Assembly (NCBI GenBank): GCA_963691705.1 | Contig: OY829545.1 | Span: forward strand, 42,581,475 to 42,645,474 | DNA: 64,000 bases | Direction of reading: 5' to 3' | Source of the DNA: Viola odorata | Lineage: Eukaryota > Streptophyta > Magnoliopsida > Malpighiales > Violaceae | Part shown: one piece after another, positions 1 to 12,305 of the stretch | Numbering within the stretch: position 1 is the first letter of the stretch | How the letters are laid out: every line of letters starts with the position of its first letter | Notes under the pieces: model-generated | What the model saw: only the letters and a program-made list of their open reading frames with translations | What the model was told of the DNA's origin: nothing | The model's database searches: none | Position numbers and translations under genes: made by a program

Positions 1-432
1 TTTGATAGCTCCCTGGTATTCAGCATTTTCTGGATTTAAGTTAGTAATCCTGGTGCTGAATATTTTGATAAAAAGAAGTAATATATTGATGATTAGTAAC
101 TATGAGCTTCATAAATTACAACCAAACCAAATGAATGCTATCCCTTAAAACTCCAGATATAGTCAACAAATCAGCTATATTATTGGTGTCACTTAATGAT
201 TGGACTAATTGAACTTGATTGAAAAGATCCATTGAAGCTGCAATAGCATTAGGCTCTATTGGATTTATCATCAGTTTAGTCCGTACATGTAACTAGCTCA
301 GTCTTGCGTCTGTTCTGGTAATTCAACCTGACAAATTTGTGCTGTTTATCGAATCTTGCATTGCTATCATGTTCTTATGATCAATTTTTATTCCTATCTG
401 AACTTTCTATTTCATTTTGGTGAATTCTTTAG
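1..432. other. Upstream intron, no exon recognised
   Basis: AT-rich sequence ending in a pyrimidine-containing acceptor with AG at 431-432, directly before the first exon I can recognise. It is most simply the intron upstream of that exon. I see no earlier exon of the same gene here, so the rest of the gene lies outside the window. Confidence 0.5.
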
Positions 433-830
433 GACGCACACCACGCATTGATGGGAAGGAGTTCTTTCGTCAGGCAAGGTGAGTTCTATGCTTCCAATTC
501 TAATAGCTTTAGCATCTGGGTTCACTACCAACTGATGTGGACATATTTGCTATATAGGAGTCGCCTTTCCTACGAACAATTTAGTGCTTTTCTGGCTAAC
601 ATCAAGGAGCTAAATGCCCAAAAGCAAACTCGAGAGGTAGGAAGCTAAATGCTTCCTTGAATATATTTTCATAGTGTATTATCTTTCAGAGTCTTTTCTT
701 GTTGGAGTGATACCTGTCTTTTTCGTTTTACCTTCAGGAGACTTTAAGGAAAGCAGAAGAGATATTTGGGATAGATAACAAGGATCTATATTTATCCTTC
801 CAAGGGTTGCTTAATCGCAACTTACGTTAG
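433..830 (+). CDS. 3' end of At4g15545-like gene (three last exons)
   Basis: Spliced exons 433-478, 558-636 and 738-830 join in frame, each bounded by AG acceptors and GT donors, and end at TAG 828-830. The joined product begins with R-T-P-R-I-D-G-K-E-F-F-R-Q-A, continues through RSRLSYEQFSAFLANIKELN, and closes with an E-E-I-F-G segment and NRNLR. I recognise this as the conserved C-terminal block of the plant family represented by Arabidopsis At4g15545, an uncharacterised protein with a predicted N-terminal coiled coil; its biochemical role is not known to me. Only the C-terminal 70 or so residues are here, the rest being upstream of the window. No lesion is visible, so this is probably a functional gene. 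Recognition rests on recall of the family, not on a search. Confidence 0.75.
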
Positions 831-1365
831 ACCTCAAAGTGTCTATGCTGTGGATGGGTTTATAAGAGTTTGGTATGTTATTCCTAGCCATTTGATTTAT
901 AAATTTGTCCTTATGGGTTTCTTTTTCCTGACTCGCCATTTTTGTGGCAAGATGTGATTCTATTATTGGTCATTAAGTACTCCCTCTAGTTTAATTGACT
1001 TTTTGAAATAGTAGACAAGCGTAAGAGAATGATTTTTGGACCACGATTTCTTGACTGTAGTTTTCAATTTGCTCATCCGTTATAGTATAATTACAATAAT
1101 ATCATTGTACTAAATTAATTGGTTGGGCGTCAAAACCAAGACAGAGGACAGGAGTCGTAATTATGATTCAGAAGATAGTTAATTTGGACTATATTTTCAG
1201 TAGGAAAATGACATTTAATAAAAACCAGAGGGAGTATATGATATGGGTTACTCCTAAGCTTAGTTGTTTTGTACTTTTCGAAAACCACAGTATCTGTAGT
1301 ATTGATCCTTCATTGGAAATGAACATCACTTTATATGTTTAAATACATCTTTGTAGGTTGTTTAA
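831..1365. other. 3' UTR and intergenic DNA
   Basis: AT-rich sequence after the stop codon, probably containing the 3' UTR of the upstream gene. No ORF or repeat is recognisable before the MITE target duplication at 1366. Confidence 0.5.
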
Positions 1366-1374
1366 TTTTTTTAA

Positions 1375-2125
1375 GGGTTAATTTTAGTAAGCCCCTTTGA
1401 ACTTTCGATCAAATTCAAATACCCCTCTAAACGAAAAAAGAAGTTGATTTTGGTGCACGAATTTTGTGGGAAATGCAATGTCCCCCCTCCGTCAAGTCCT
1501 CCATCCAAATAATAAACAATGACCAAGAAAAGGAAATAACAAAAGAAAAATCCAGATTTTGTTTTTAAAAAATTATATTGTTCTTTAAGAATCATTGAAT
1601 TCCAAAAAAAATAATTTTACAAAGAAATGATTTTTTCTCTATATTTTTAAAATTTGCTTTAATTTCCTACTTTTTAAATTATTATAATTCTTTAAATTTT
1701 TTTAATATTTGGATTATTTTATTTTTGGTTATTCTTAAAAAAGGAGTTTCAGAATTATATTAAACCCTATAAAATTAATTTTTAAAGAATTATAAATTTA
1801 TAAAAGTAGGAACTTAAAACAAATTCAAACTTTTTTGCAAATTATTTTTTCTGGATTTGTTCTTTTATATTTCTTTACAAAATCATATCATTTTTTTGAA
1901 AATTTTCTTATTCTTAGAAATTTGTTTCTATTTTTTATTTTCATATTCTGAATTTTTCTTATTCTATTCTTATTTTTTTGGCATTTTTAATTTTTTTTCC
2001 GTCAATTTGGACGGAAAACTTGATGGAGGCGGAGATTGCATTTCCTGTAAAGTTCCTGCATTTTTTTTGTTCAGAGGGTATTTGAGTTTGATCGAAAGTT
2101 TAAGATGGCAAATTAAAATTACCCC
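1375..2125. mobile_element. Mutator-type foldback MITE, 751 bp
   Basis: The ends are imperfect inverted repeats: the left end begins GGGTTAATTTTAGTAAG and the reverse complement of the right end begins GGGGTAATTTTAATTTG. Inverted similarity continues inward for more than 100 bp (a shared ACTTTCGATCAAA block, then the ATTTGAGTTTGATC/ATCAAATTCAAAT region) and again in the AT-rich core near 1660-1700 versus 1780-1830. It is flanked by TTTTTTTAA (1366-1374) and TTTTTCTAA (2126-2134), a 9-bp target duplication with one mismatch, the size made by Mutator-like transposases. There is no coding capacity, so it is a non-autonomous foldback element. The family name is unknown to me. Confidence 0.8.
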
Positions 2126-2134
2126 TTTTTCTAA

Positions 2135-3599
2135 TGTAAACAGTTGTCCACTGAAAACAAAACTATGAAATAAGCTCTTTTTAGAGTTTGAACAAGTGTG
2201 TTTTACCCAATTGATGACCTTGCCTGGCAGGTTGTGGATCAATCGCATGCCCGACTTCTGAGAGGATGCCTTGCAGTAAAATTTTCAAGGCACGGGATTT
2301 GTCAAATGCCAATGAGACATTGGTTTTAGTGGTTTGTAGTTCACCACCAAGAACTGTAAAGCTTAATTGTCCTACATTCAGGCGGGCATGCTGTGTAAAT
2401 GGTCAGGTATTTTTATTCTGCTATTTTAGAAGGTACTGATTGATCATCTTTGCAAAGTTTTGTTCTCTCAAACTTGCATGTAAAGGTGTTTTTCGACATG
2501 GCAACATCTCCTCTCTTGTACGTGAGGTTCTTCTGGTTGCTTCAAATTAAAATTAAAATAACCTTCTAAGATATGAAATAACCAAAAAACTTTGAAGGTT
2601 TCTCCTTTTAAAGCTGTGTGAATTGATTGTGAACTTGCACTATTTTATATTTTAAAGCACAGCATGTTTGTCTTAGAAGGTTCTTTCTTAGAGGTTATTC
2701 TTTTGCATGGAGACTAATTCGGCCCCTATCTCATGATAGGCATCTGAGGTTGCAACAGAATTTTGCAGGAAATCATAGTGTAGATTTTATTGGGATTTGA
2801 ATCGTGAGACAAGTTGGCTGTTATCTCGTGGAGAACTTAGTTGTCATGAGTTCGTAGGGAAAATTTACTAGATAATTTAATATAATGTATGATAATTTAA
2901 TATAATTGTTGGTTTATATTGTTACTGGTCACGGTCAATTAAAAGTTGAACACTATGAATGGATTGGATTGGCTCAAATGCTTGCATGCCATTACCATAC
3001 ACGAGCAGAACTCACTAAAACAGTTTCCTGTCTAATTTCCCGGGTCCTTTACTTTTTTTGATCGGAGTCTTTTGCGTGGACCTCTCTTTTCTAGTCAAAT
3101 ATCTTACCAGATATTGCACAAGAAAAGCAACTAGATATGTAAGGAGGCCTTTGCCAACCTTATTGCATGCAAGGGAAATGAAAATGTACAAGAAAAGAAG
3201 GACAAATCTTGGAACAAAGGGTATCAACTTGTTGAGAGAAAACAAAAGGGGTGTACTATATAGAACAAAGAATACTTCTAGAATGCAAATAATTAAAGTA
3301 TAGGAAAAATGCTGTAGTGATCTTATGCTTCCAAAAATCAGATTAGATTTACTTTCCAGGCACACATGCACCAACATGTGTTTGTTGGACCATGAATAGC
3401 TCTAGGAAGAGAGTTGAAAAACAACTGATCACTTAGATAATTATGTCAAATCAAGAGGTGTTCAGTTTTCCGCATATTTCATACATATATGGTCTTACTA
3501 ACTTCTTATTTCCAGCCTAAACTTCTAATCACTGCCATGTAAATCAAGTGTTTATGAAGTAACTCTCATATATCTGAATTGCTAGATTTGGATTAAGGT
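2135..3599. other. Intergenic, nothing recognised
   Basis: AT-rich with short overlapping ORFs on both strands near 3015-3377 that resemble no family I know and look like chance frames. No splice-bounded coding segment or repeat is evident. Confidence 0.4.
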
Positions 3600-3760
3600 C
3601 TTTTTTTTGATAGGCAAGGTGAGACTTGAACCCTAGTCTTTGCTACATACAGTTAGTAGACTACATGTGCCCAGTGGCTAGTACTTGGCATTATGGTGTA
3701 TAATATAGGCAGAGGTGAGATTTGAACCTGAGAACCACTAAACTGGTATGTATGAAATGG
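3600..3760 (-). repeat. Possible SINE-like (tRNA-related) element
   Basis: Read on the minus strand, two segments resemble a pol III B box with its flank: GGTTCAAATCTCACCTCTGC near 3715-3735 and GGTTCAAGTCTCACCTTGCC near 3617-3637. The segment then ends in an A-run (T-run at 3602-3609 on the plus strand). This is the look of a tRNA-derived SINE, perhaps dimeric. I could not place a convincing A box or a target duplication, so it is tentative. Confidence 0.3.
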
Positions 3761-3839
3761 GTGGCACTTGAGATTAAGATCATTTAGTGTAGTGTATGTA
3801 TATGTATAAGTGTGTATATATATATGATCTGGGTGCAAA

Positions 3840-5784
3840 GTAGGGAGAAAAAGTCCCGATTTCCCAGCCAGCTAGTAACTTAGGTCTCCAACTCTTCGAC
3901 TCCTAGAATGGTATAGCTATAGATAGCTTAACCTAATTGTCAGTGTATTTATCAGATAACTACTGACTAATTGTAATATTGCATCTAATTAATGATCCTA
4001 GTGAGGCTGATAGATTTAGATTTGGTGTTATCAATTAAGGAGGAGCATTGTGTAGACAAGTGGGCATTGGATTTGAGGCTATAGGTGGGTTTGGTTTGGT
4101 GATTGGATATGATGAAGGGAAGTGCAAGTAGAGGCACCTGATGCCAATTAGGTAATATAAACAAAATCATTTCCAATTCTGCATGTCCATCCTCATTTTG
4201 CTTTTTGTGCATAGAAAGAGATTGAAACTTTGAGCTTGAAGCTTCTGTAAGATTTATGCCCTCTCTATTGCTTGCTGCTTTACTGATTTTCAAGGGCAAC
4301 TTGTGAAGATCATTTTTTTTCTCTTTGAAATGTCATATTGATAATTTGATACTTGTTGTGTTGGTGAGACAGGAAATCCAGGAATCTTGTTAGATAACAA
4401 AAAGATAAACGCAAAATGTTTAGGATACCTCTTTTGAATAACCTTTTTGAACCAGGTACACACCCATTAAAATAAATTATCAGGAGAGAGCTAGCTAGCT
4501 TGTGGAAATGAACAGGGAAAAAAATTAAAAATAGAAAAAGAAATGCTTTTCACTTCAAGAATTTATGTGTCTTTTCAGAAATTTTTTTTTTTTAAAAATA
4601 AAATTAATTAAGCACTTGAAAATGGGAAAATGTGCGTTTTAGTTTTGAGCAAACAAAATGTATTTATTTCAATCAGTATTAGCTTGTTCTGAGCGTTCCA
4701 TCCTTTAAACCAAAGGACAGCTGCTTCTCATCAATGTCCATTTAAGAATAGTTCCTAAAATATAAATAAAGAACAGGGAAGATATACATATATCTCTTTT
4801 CCCTGTATTGATACTGCTGTCATTTCTCCAGTATTTTTTTCATGTACTTGGTTGTTCTTGGAGATGCCATTGGTACAAGCCCATGTGTTCGATTCTATTG
4901 ATGTCTATAGGGCTATAGGTCTATCGGAATAGGTCACTTCTTTACGGAAAATTCTACGATGGCGTAATTATAATGCTGATATTTGGGTTGTAACGCGGTT
5001 GAATAGATATGATGATTTATTAATGATTTTACAATTATAAATTTTATACTATTGAATAAATCTAATTGTTAATTAATAACGTAACATGAATAGAAAGCAC
5101 CTTCTTTACTACCTATATTACCTTATGCTTTTATTTACTTCAAAAAAAAACCTAAAAAAATAAAAGTGTGCAGCTTTAAATAGTATCAGAATAGTAATCA
5201 GAAACCACATGACCGGCAGTCTATACACTTTTGTGATACTCATTTCAACTTTTCTTTTTATTTATTTATTTACTCATTGGAAAATTTCATTAATTTTTCT
5301 TATACTATCACCTTAATTTTAAACTTTATATCTAGAAATCCCTGTATGCATGCCAGTGATAACTTTACAACCCTTATTTCTCTATTTATATCAATTTAAT
5401 CATACTATTTATAATCCAATTCGCATCATAAATAATGATTGATACCATTTATATTTCACAAAAGTATTTTACTTTTTTTTTCTTCATATTTTCCTAATTT
5501 TTATATTATTTTCTTTATACTTTATAATCATTTATTTTTAATGATAAAAAAACGTTACTAAATTATGGTGATTGTTTGTCGCTATTTTTTATTTATGGTA
5601 CCAATTATATCACTCGATTATGTGAGATTTAAAAATACTAATGTTAGAATCAAATTGGTACACGTAGAAAAAATGTTAGTTGTTGCAGAGTTAGCGTTGA
5701 TGAGATAGATGATTAAATTGGAAGAAACCTAATACTTGAGGGAAGAATTTAAACTTTCCACTAATTGCTTTTTTTAAAGGAAGA
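3840..5784. other. Intergenic AT-rich DNA
   Basis: No gene recognised. The stretch is very AT-rich and contains simple A/T runs. It may include distal upstream sequence of the CCT-motif gene. Confidence 0.4.
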
Positions 5785-5893
5785 TAGATTAGATTAAACA
5801 AAAAGTACAATTGTCTTGAAGTATTTCTGAGTGTCATTTTTTAGATTAATTTTGTTCGAGTTACGTCGGACTTCCAAAAAGTGATGACTCTCC
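5785..5893. repeat. Dispersed repeat, copy 1
   Basis: About 110 bp that align in the same orientation with 9003-9126. Shared landmarks, in order: TAGATTAGATTAA, CAATTGTCTTGA, GAGTGTC with a T-run, AGATTAATTTTGTTCGAGTTA, CTTCCAAAAAGTGATGACTCT. Identity by eye is roughly 70 percent. No target duplication was identified. It may be a SINE or MITE fragment. Confidence 0.55.
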
Positions 5894-6996
5894 CATAATA
5901 GGTTTCTATTCTCAAAAATCGAATTCGAAACCTTAATTAAAAATGGCCAAATTCTTTATCATTTGATCCCAACTAATAGAGTTACAGTAATTAAGTCCCT
6001 TCAAATTTTTTTTATATAAAAAAAACTTACAAAAATACATGGAGTGACAAAAATTCCCTGCTACATGCTTTTTGTAAAGAATATATTCATGTCCAGTTAA
6101 TAAATAAAAATTACCAAGTGTAAAATTCTTAGATTTTATCCATTGCATACAAATTTAACAAGTTATTCTGGAATGAGGTTTAGGTTGTTTAAGTGTGAAC
6201 AGGTCATTTTAAATTTCTCTAAGCAGCTAATATAATCACTGCCATCAAATAAATGTTGGTAAGCTTAAAAAATTAAATTAGATTATTAAATTTTCGAGAA
6301 ACTGCATAAAAGATCTTATAATTTATAAAACACTTCAATGTCTATAGTTTAAAACGTGTATATCTTACAATTCTTAAAAAATATAATTTTAACTTTTATA
6401 ATAGTTTAAAGATATTTAACATTTTTTTTTAATTTTTCAATGAAGTGGATTCTTCCACATCTATTACATTTTTCCTCAAGTCTATATATTTTCTTTTTTG
6501 AATTTTTAATTTTTAGAAAGATTAAAATTGCAGACTTAGGTTTTATATTGCAAACTGTTAAATTTAAGGGAGCAAAGTAAACTATTTTGTAAACTATAAT
6601 GTTTTTTTACGTAATTTCCCCTTAAGTTTTTACTTTAGTTTTTTCTTTAAAAAAGGATTTTTACTAAATTAGCAAGAAGTGTCATAACTTATAACTTAAG
6701 TTCTATATCATCAATATATAAATTAACATAATTAATTAAGATTAGGTGCGTAACTTTAATTTGTTACAACAAAGTTACTAGTATAGGCATTTAAATGCAT
6801 TATAATTTGAATAACGATATTATAATCACGTCACTTTAGAATTTCTGACACGATTGACAGATTATTAAGATAGTGTCACAGCTATGATAAAGAAGAAAAC
6901 AGTACAAGTCGTCGCTATAGCTAACGCAGTGCGACTTCAGTTTTGTACCCAACTTACTAATTATGTCTTTATCAAACCACTGCTCACCCGCTCTTG
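5894..6996. other. Upstream region of the CCT-motif gene
   Basis: AT-rich sequence with no ORF of note, leading into the TATA box at 6997. It presumably carries the promoter. No individual binding sites are called. Confidence 0.4.
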
Positions 6997-7004
6997 TATA
7001 TATA
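6997..7004 (+). promoter_or_regulatory. TATA box of the CCT-motif gene
   Basis: TATATATA lies 42-49 bp upstream of the chosen ATG at 7046, in a run reading CTCTTGTATATATATTATCA. The spacing implies a short 5' leader starting around 7030. Confidence 0.55.
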
Positions 7005-7045
7005 TTATCAACCTCACATTACAATCTTACATATTCCATTCATCA

Positions 7046-8258
7046 ATGGCTTCCATTCCTCATTTATACTCCGACTACCCCTTCTCTTCTGACGAATTCT
7101 CTGCGATTACGTCGGTAATTGGCCAAGAAACTTTTGTTGCAGGTATTGGTGCTGGTGATGCAATCTTGGTTGATGACAACTTCTCATTGTTGGTTGATGA
7201 TCACAATAGTTACAATGTTGTTCCTTCAGGGGAATTCTATAATTGTGACACCATGATCACTCCCAATCCGGCGTTGGCCACCTCCGCCACGACAGCTTCA
7301 TTTCCAACCTCGGACCGATTCGGGGCGTCGGAACAAATGGCCATACCCACATTGTCAGGCTACAACAACAAGATTGAGAATTTTGTTGGTGGGTTCCAAT
7401 TATCCGATCCGTGCGGGTACTACAGGGAAGATTGCTGTGCGGTGGTGCCCAATTCTACACCTAATTGTTGTCCTGCTGCTACAGAATCTTCTTATAATTG
7501 GGTACATATATGAATACTAGTAATGTTTTTTAATTTTCATGAAAATGTTTTGAGCAATTCTTCTAATTTGTTTGGTTCAATTTTGTTATGTATTTAGGGT
7601 ATGGAATGCACCTACATGGCCGGATCACCGGCAAGCGACCAACATGGGAATATGAAGGTGGGGAGATACTCGGTGGAAGAAAGGAAAGAGAGAATTCTTA
7701 GGTACTTAAAGAAGAGAAACCAGAGGAATTTCAATAAGACCATCAAGGTAATGAAATGACTAATTAATCATTCTCATTTGTTAATTATCTTGTATTAGTG
7801 ATAATGTATTATGTATATGCAGTATGCTTGCCGGAAAACCCTGGCTGACCGGAGGGTCCGAGTTCGCGGCAGATTTGCAAGGAACAGTGAACTCTTTGAA
7901 GAGGAAACAGAGGAGAAGAAGCTTAGTGACAGTTATGATCATGAACACCCCCGCCACCACCACAGTGAAAAAGACTCATATTCCAGTGATACTGCCCAGG
8001 TAATTAATGGACCAACTCTCACGAACATTTATAACTAGTTATAACCTAGCAAGTTTAGGAATGAATAGACATGGTTTTAGGCTAAAAAATAACAAATTTC
8101 ATATTTTTATCAAAACTAATAATCAATGGTCATTAATTTCTTGTTTTTTTTGGAAATTTAATTTACAGATAAAGATGATTGATGAGGACGATGATGATGA
8201 TGAGTGGCTGCGAGAAGCTGTGGCAAGTCTTATGTATGTGCCATATGGTGTTGCATGA
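7046..8258 (+). CDS. CCT-motif (CMF / CONSTANS-like) transcription factor
   Basis: Four exons, 7046-7501, 7598-7747, 7823-7999 and 8169-8258, all with GT-AG introns and all joined at phase 0, give a 290-residue protein. The CCT motif lies at about residues 175-223 across exons 2 and 3: RYSVEERKERILRYLKKRNQ, then R-N-F-N-K-T-I-K, then YACRKTLADRRVRVRGRFAR. CCT domains are basic, carry a nuclear localisation signal and bind DNA together with NF-Y subunits. No N-terminal B-box zinc finger is present, so this is a CMF (CCT-only) member, like the Arabidopsis proteins whose CCT contains YACRKTLAD. The C-terminus is strongly acidic (a run of Asp from about residue 266) and ends W-L-R-E-A-V-A-S-L. 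The upstream in-frame ATG at 6884 lies before the TATA box and is not used. No lesion is seen. CMF genes commonly act in flowering time, circadian or plastid regulation; the exact role here is unknown. Confidence 0.9.
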
Positions 8259-9002
8259 GATGATCCTTAATTATTTATTAGTCATGATATGGCTAATTAA
8301 GCTACTAATTATGCGGGGCCCAAAATCTTGGAAGATAGACATAAAATTAACAAATCATGTTTCCTTTTATTAATTTGTTGGGTTAATTTGTTGGGTTAAT
8401 TGGTTGTGAACGTGGATTTTGTTGATTAAGCTAGTCGATTAGTTTTCCCGTGTATATAAGCTTATAAGTTTTATCCATCATTATTGATGGGAAAACACAT
8501 CTTCAAACAATATGACTCTACATCTTTCAATCATTATTAATGAATATGATCAATCATGAAATATTCTGGTAGTGCCAAAGATTGAATGAGATATAAAAGA
8601 AACAAAACAAACGAAGATAGAAATAGATCGAATTAACCAGTCAATAAAATTCAACAAGTGGACAACTCATTAATGAGTTGAATTTTTAATCTCAGCCGTC
8701 GAATTTTATTGGACGACTCAGATTCTTCCAACATAATTGATCATATTAAAGGAAAAATTAGAGGAGACAAATTTCACTAATCGAAAGATAAAAAGTACAT
8801 AAAAACAGACAAGTTATCTCTCAAATTCAAAACCTCAATACCCTCAAATCCTCACCAAGAAATACCAGCACAAAATATTAAAGGCATTATTGTCGTAGTC
8901 CTAGAAAGGGTATCAAACAAAAGGGAGGCTTAGTTGTAGTGTAGGTAATAACCTAGGTATAATTAAATGGCATATAATTTGTTTTTTTTTTTAAAAGAAA
9001 AA
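8259..9002. other. 3' flank of the CCT-motif gene
   Basis: Contains the probable 3' UTR. Around 8640-8720 there is a small foldback in which AATAAAATTC and GAATTTTATT flank a central AACTCATTAATGAGTT palindrome. No gene is seen. Confidence 0.4.
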
Positions 9003-9126
9003 TAGACTAGATTAACGCAAATCAACAAAAACAAAAAGCGCAATCGTCTTGAGACATTCCCCAAGTGTCTTTTTTAAGATTAATCTCGTTCGAATTATGT
9101 TGAGCTCCCAAAAGGCGATGACTCTC
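9003..9126. repeat. Dispersed repeat, copy 2
   Basis: Second copy of the repeat at 5785-5893, same orientation, sharing TAGACTAGATTAA, CAATCGTCTTGAGA, AAGTGTC plus T-run, AGATTAATCTCGTTCGAATTA and GGCGATGACTCTC. It carries an insertion of about 15 bp near its start relative to copy 1. Confidence 0.55.
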
Positions 9127-9900
9127 TTAACAATTAGTGACAACTTACAGGTAACCGTTGATCCTAATGCAATCAATATTAACAATTTAAATTCTTTGTG
9201 ACACAAAATTGGCTATGAAAGAAGATTTTTCATCCATTTGGGGAACTGTTGGCATGAAATCATTGTTAAGGAAGTGTGAGTGCCACAAGTTTTTCTGGGA
9301 ATAAACTTTTTGTACAAGTTGCTGGCAGAAAAGGATAGCGCCGCCGGCATCATTGTTCTTACACTTACACTTGAACAAATACCTTATCTCATTAGCCACT
9401 TATTATATAAATTTATATTAGCTTACTATAAATTACATAATTATTGTTACAAAAAGCTAATCGTAAATTACAAGATAGATATAAGTGGTTCGATTTGAGT
9501 ATTATACGGTTTTCATCATCAATTCATCATAAATTACAAGGAATAGAAAAGGAAATAGAACATTGGAAGGGACCGGAAAAACAAATATATTGATGAGTAT
9601 CTTCTTTTTATTTTTCCTTTTTTTGAAAAAAGTTTAAAAAAGTTTATATATATACTCTCCCTATAAATTTCAAGCCATGAGTTGGTGGGTACATCGATCA
9701 TTTTGTGCAGTGCTATAAGATATTGTGATCCTGATTCTTGATTTTGCTACCCCTCCTCGTTTTTTGGCTGAAAAAAATTCTTCCCGAGGTGTGGAGGGCC
9801 CTTTGGTCTCCTAGTCTTGCACCTAATAATGAATCTTGCTTAGCTTAAATAGTGCCCGACCCTTTGGCTTTAAAATTAAACCCATAAAAATAGCATTTTA

Positions 9901-9902
<2 letters not shown>
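9127..9902. other. Intergenic DNA
   Basis: No recognisable gene. Short ORFs on both strands have no family resemblance. Confidence 0.4.

Positions 9903-9951
<49 letters not shown>
9903..9951. repeat. (AT)24 microsatellite
   Basis: An uninterrupted run of 24 AT dinucleotides, followed by an A/T-rich tail. Confidence 0.95.
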
Positions 9952-9956
<5 letters not shown>

Positions 9957-12305
9957 TTTATTTTTATAATTTAACATTAAAAATAAACCGGGTGTTTTTT
10001 TAGTTATGATTTAATCTCATTTGATCGTATTTGGAGCCCGCTAAAACATGCGGTAAATGCAGTGTTTATGTTATGTGGTGATGTGTTGTTAAGAAATGAA
10101 GTAAATAAATTGTTTGGTTAGTAATTATTGCGTTATGTGCGATTTAAACGACTATTTAGATCAATAATTTGTTAGATTTTTGTTAATCTAAATGTTGCTA
10201 ATTTATAACAATAAAAAATAAACATCCTAACTAAAATTTAAGCAACAAAGTGGGGACCAAACACGTAATTAGAAAGATCATCGCAAAATATAAAAATTAA
10301 AATAAAAGGATTTAAAGATGTTACTTCACATTACTTACTCCATTATGTTTTAAAATAGACATCATTAAAGTTTATGTGTACATAATGAATTAATCATTAA
10401 ATAGTATAGTCTACTATTTAGTTAAATATATTGTTTTTTTCTAGAGATATCCTCTTCTTTAATGTTTTAGGATATAATTAAATGTTGGTAAGTTTAGAAA
10501 GTAGAGTGTATTATTTCTTTGAAATTCTCAAAAACAAGGGCAAAGCTACAACTAGTTTTGGACCCCTAAATTTTTTCAAAACTCTCATTTTATCTCCGTA
10601 TTTTTCTTTTTTTCTTTTAAAAAAAATCATATACATGGTTCTTGCAATTCTTTTATCCTTTATTAATTTTTATTTTTGTTTATTGTTATTTAATTTCACC
10701 TCCTCAACTATTTTAATTTATCTTTGCCACTGTTCAAATTTACTTGTAAATAAAAAATTATAGCTAAAATGACATGTATTTTTTTTAAAAAAAATATAGA
10801 GGAAGTAATATTTATACTGATTTATAGAAAGTAATATAACATAAAGGAAGTAATACTTATAGAAAATTGTTCACAGTTTATAATCTAGTGTACCATTCAA
10901 GTCCTCACCTTTGAAAAGGATGAAAAGAAAAAGAGTGCACTATTCAGCAAATGCGTCTCACAAGCAAGCATTCTCCCAGTCGTAAGACCGCACCCACCAT
11001 TTGTAAAGGAGAAAATCTTTGTTATTCGGTATCTATCTATATAAAAAATTAATATGTGACAATAATTAAATATATATTTTTTAATTTAATATAAAAAGAA
11101 TAAATCTCATTTATATCTCATCATTTCAGTTAAAAATTAACACGTGCTAAATTTTTATATAAGGATATATCGAATAATAGGTATCCTCGATGTACCTAAA
11201 TTTTTTTCCCTTCTAGAGTGGACATAACCGGACTCGCCCTATTTAATATTTGCTCTTTTCTTACCGACAAATATTATATTAGGGGTTAACTAGACCTTTA
11301 TGGGTGACATTTAATATAATAAATTAATGTTAATGATTTAATATTTTTATATTTCAAAAATAATTTTCTAATTATTATTTATGGAATAATTAGCAAACTT
11401 ATTTTCAACCTAATCATCATAACCTAATACCCTTAAAAGTTCAGTCATTTTGACATTTAATACTTAGCATGTGGTGGTAGAAAGAGTTCACAAGTCCTTA
11501 CTAGGTGGAGAAAAAACTTGTGGCTGAATTAATTTCTACGGAATTCAATGTCAATATTTAAAGGGCTATGAATAAGACCAAATTTGGAACCACTATGTTC
11601 TTAGCTGCGTAGATCCAAGTTTTTACGGATAAACAAATTAATATGTTTAAATACTAACAGTAACATAATAATGTTACGGTAATTTTTAAAAAATAATAAA
11701 ATATGTAAACTAAATTAACTAATTTGATTTATTATACGAAAAATTATTTAGTACAATAAAAATTATGTAGTATTAACAATAAATGGTATTTATATATGAA
11801 ATAAATAAAATTTTAAAGTAATATGTTAATATATTCGATAAATTTATAATTAATTTTTTAATTAAGTACTATACAAATCAATATATTTTAATAATTAATT
11901 ATATATGTTAATTAATTTAATATTTCGTAAGGTAATGTGAAATATGTCAAGATTAAATTACCTGCTTGATTTCATATACTAAAATTTGCTATATTAATAA
12001 TTTATAGCCAAAATTTCAGTGAAAATGGATAAAAAAATGGTTTGTCGGTCTACTTCGTTACTTGCAAACTTTAATCAACTATAACTTTGCGTTTGGGTGT
12101 TTTATTAAGGTGAATTTTTTTTGCCGAACACCATTGTTTAGCTCCCCAAAAATCGCTGCCCAATTTTATTTTTTGCAAAATCAATTTATTTCTCTCCATT
12201 TTCCACCTTTTTCACTGAGTGTCACATTTTTTATGTTATTATTACTATTTTTAAAGACAATTTCTTATTTCGGGTCTTCTGAATATTATTCATTTGTGAT
12301 TTTGG
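9952..12305. other. AT-rich intergenic DNA
   Basis: About 2.35 kb with no coding segment I can support. The tract at 9989-10265 has a TGTTTTTTTAGTTA left part and a GGACCAAACACG right part that faintly recall a MITE, but the ends do not pair well. Confidence 0.4.

Noticed and set aside
3015..3377. Overlapping ORFs on both strands
   Set aside because: They are shadows of each other, contain no known domain and show no splice or start context.
9989..10265. Possible MITE with GTTTGG/CCAAAC-like ends
   Set aside because: The ends do not form a convincing inverted repeat and no target duplication was found.
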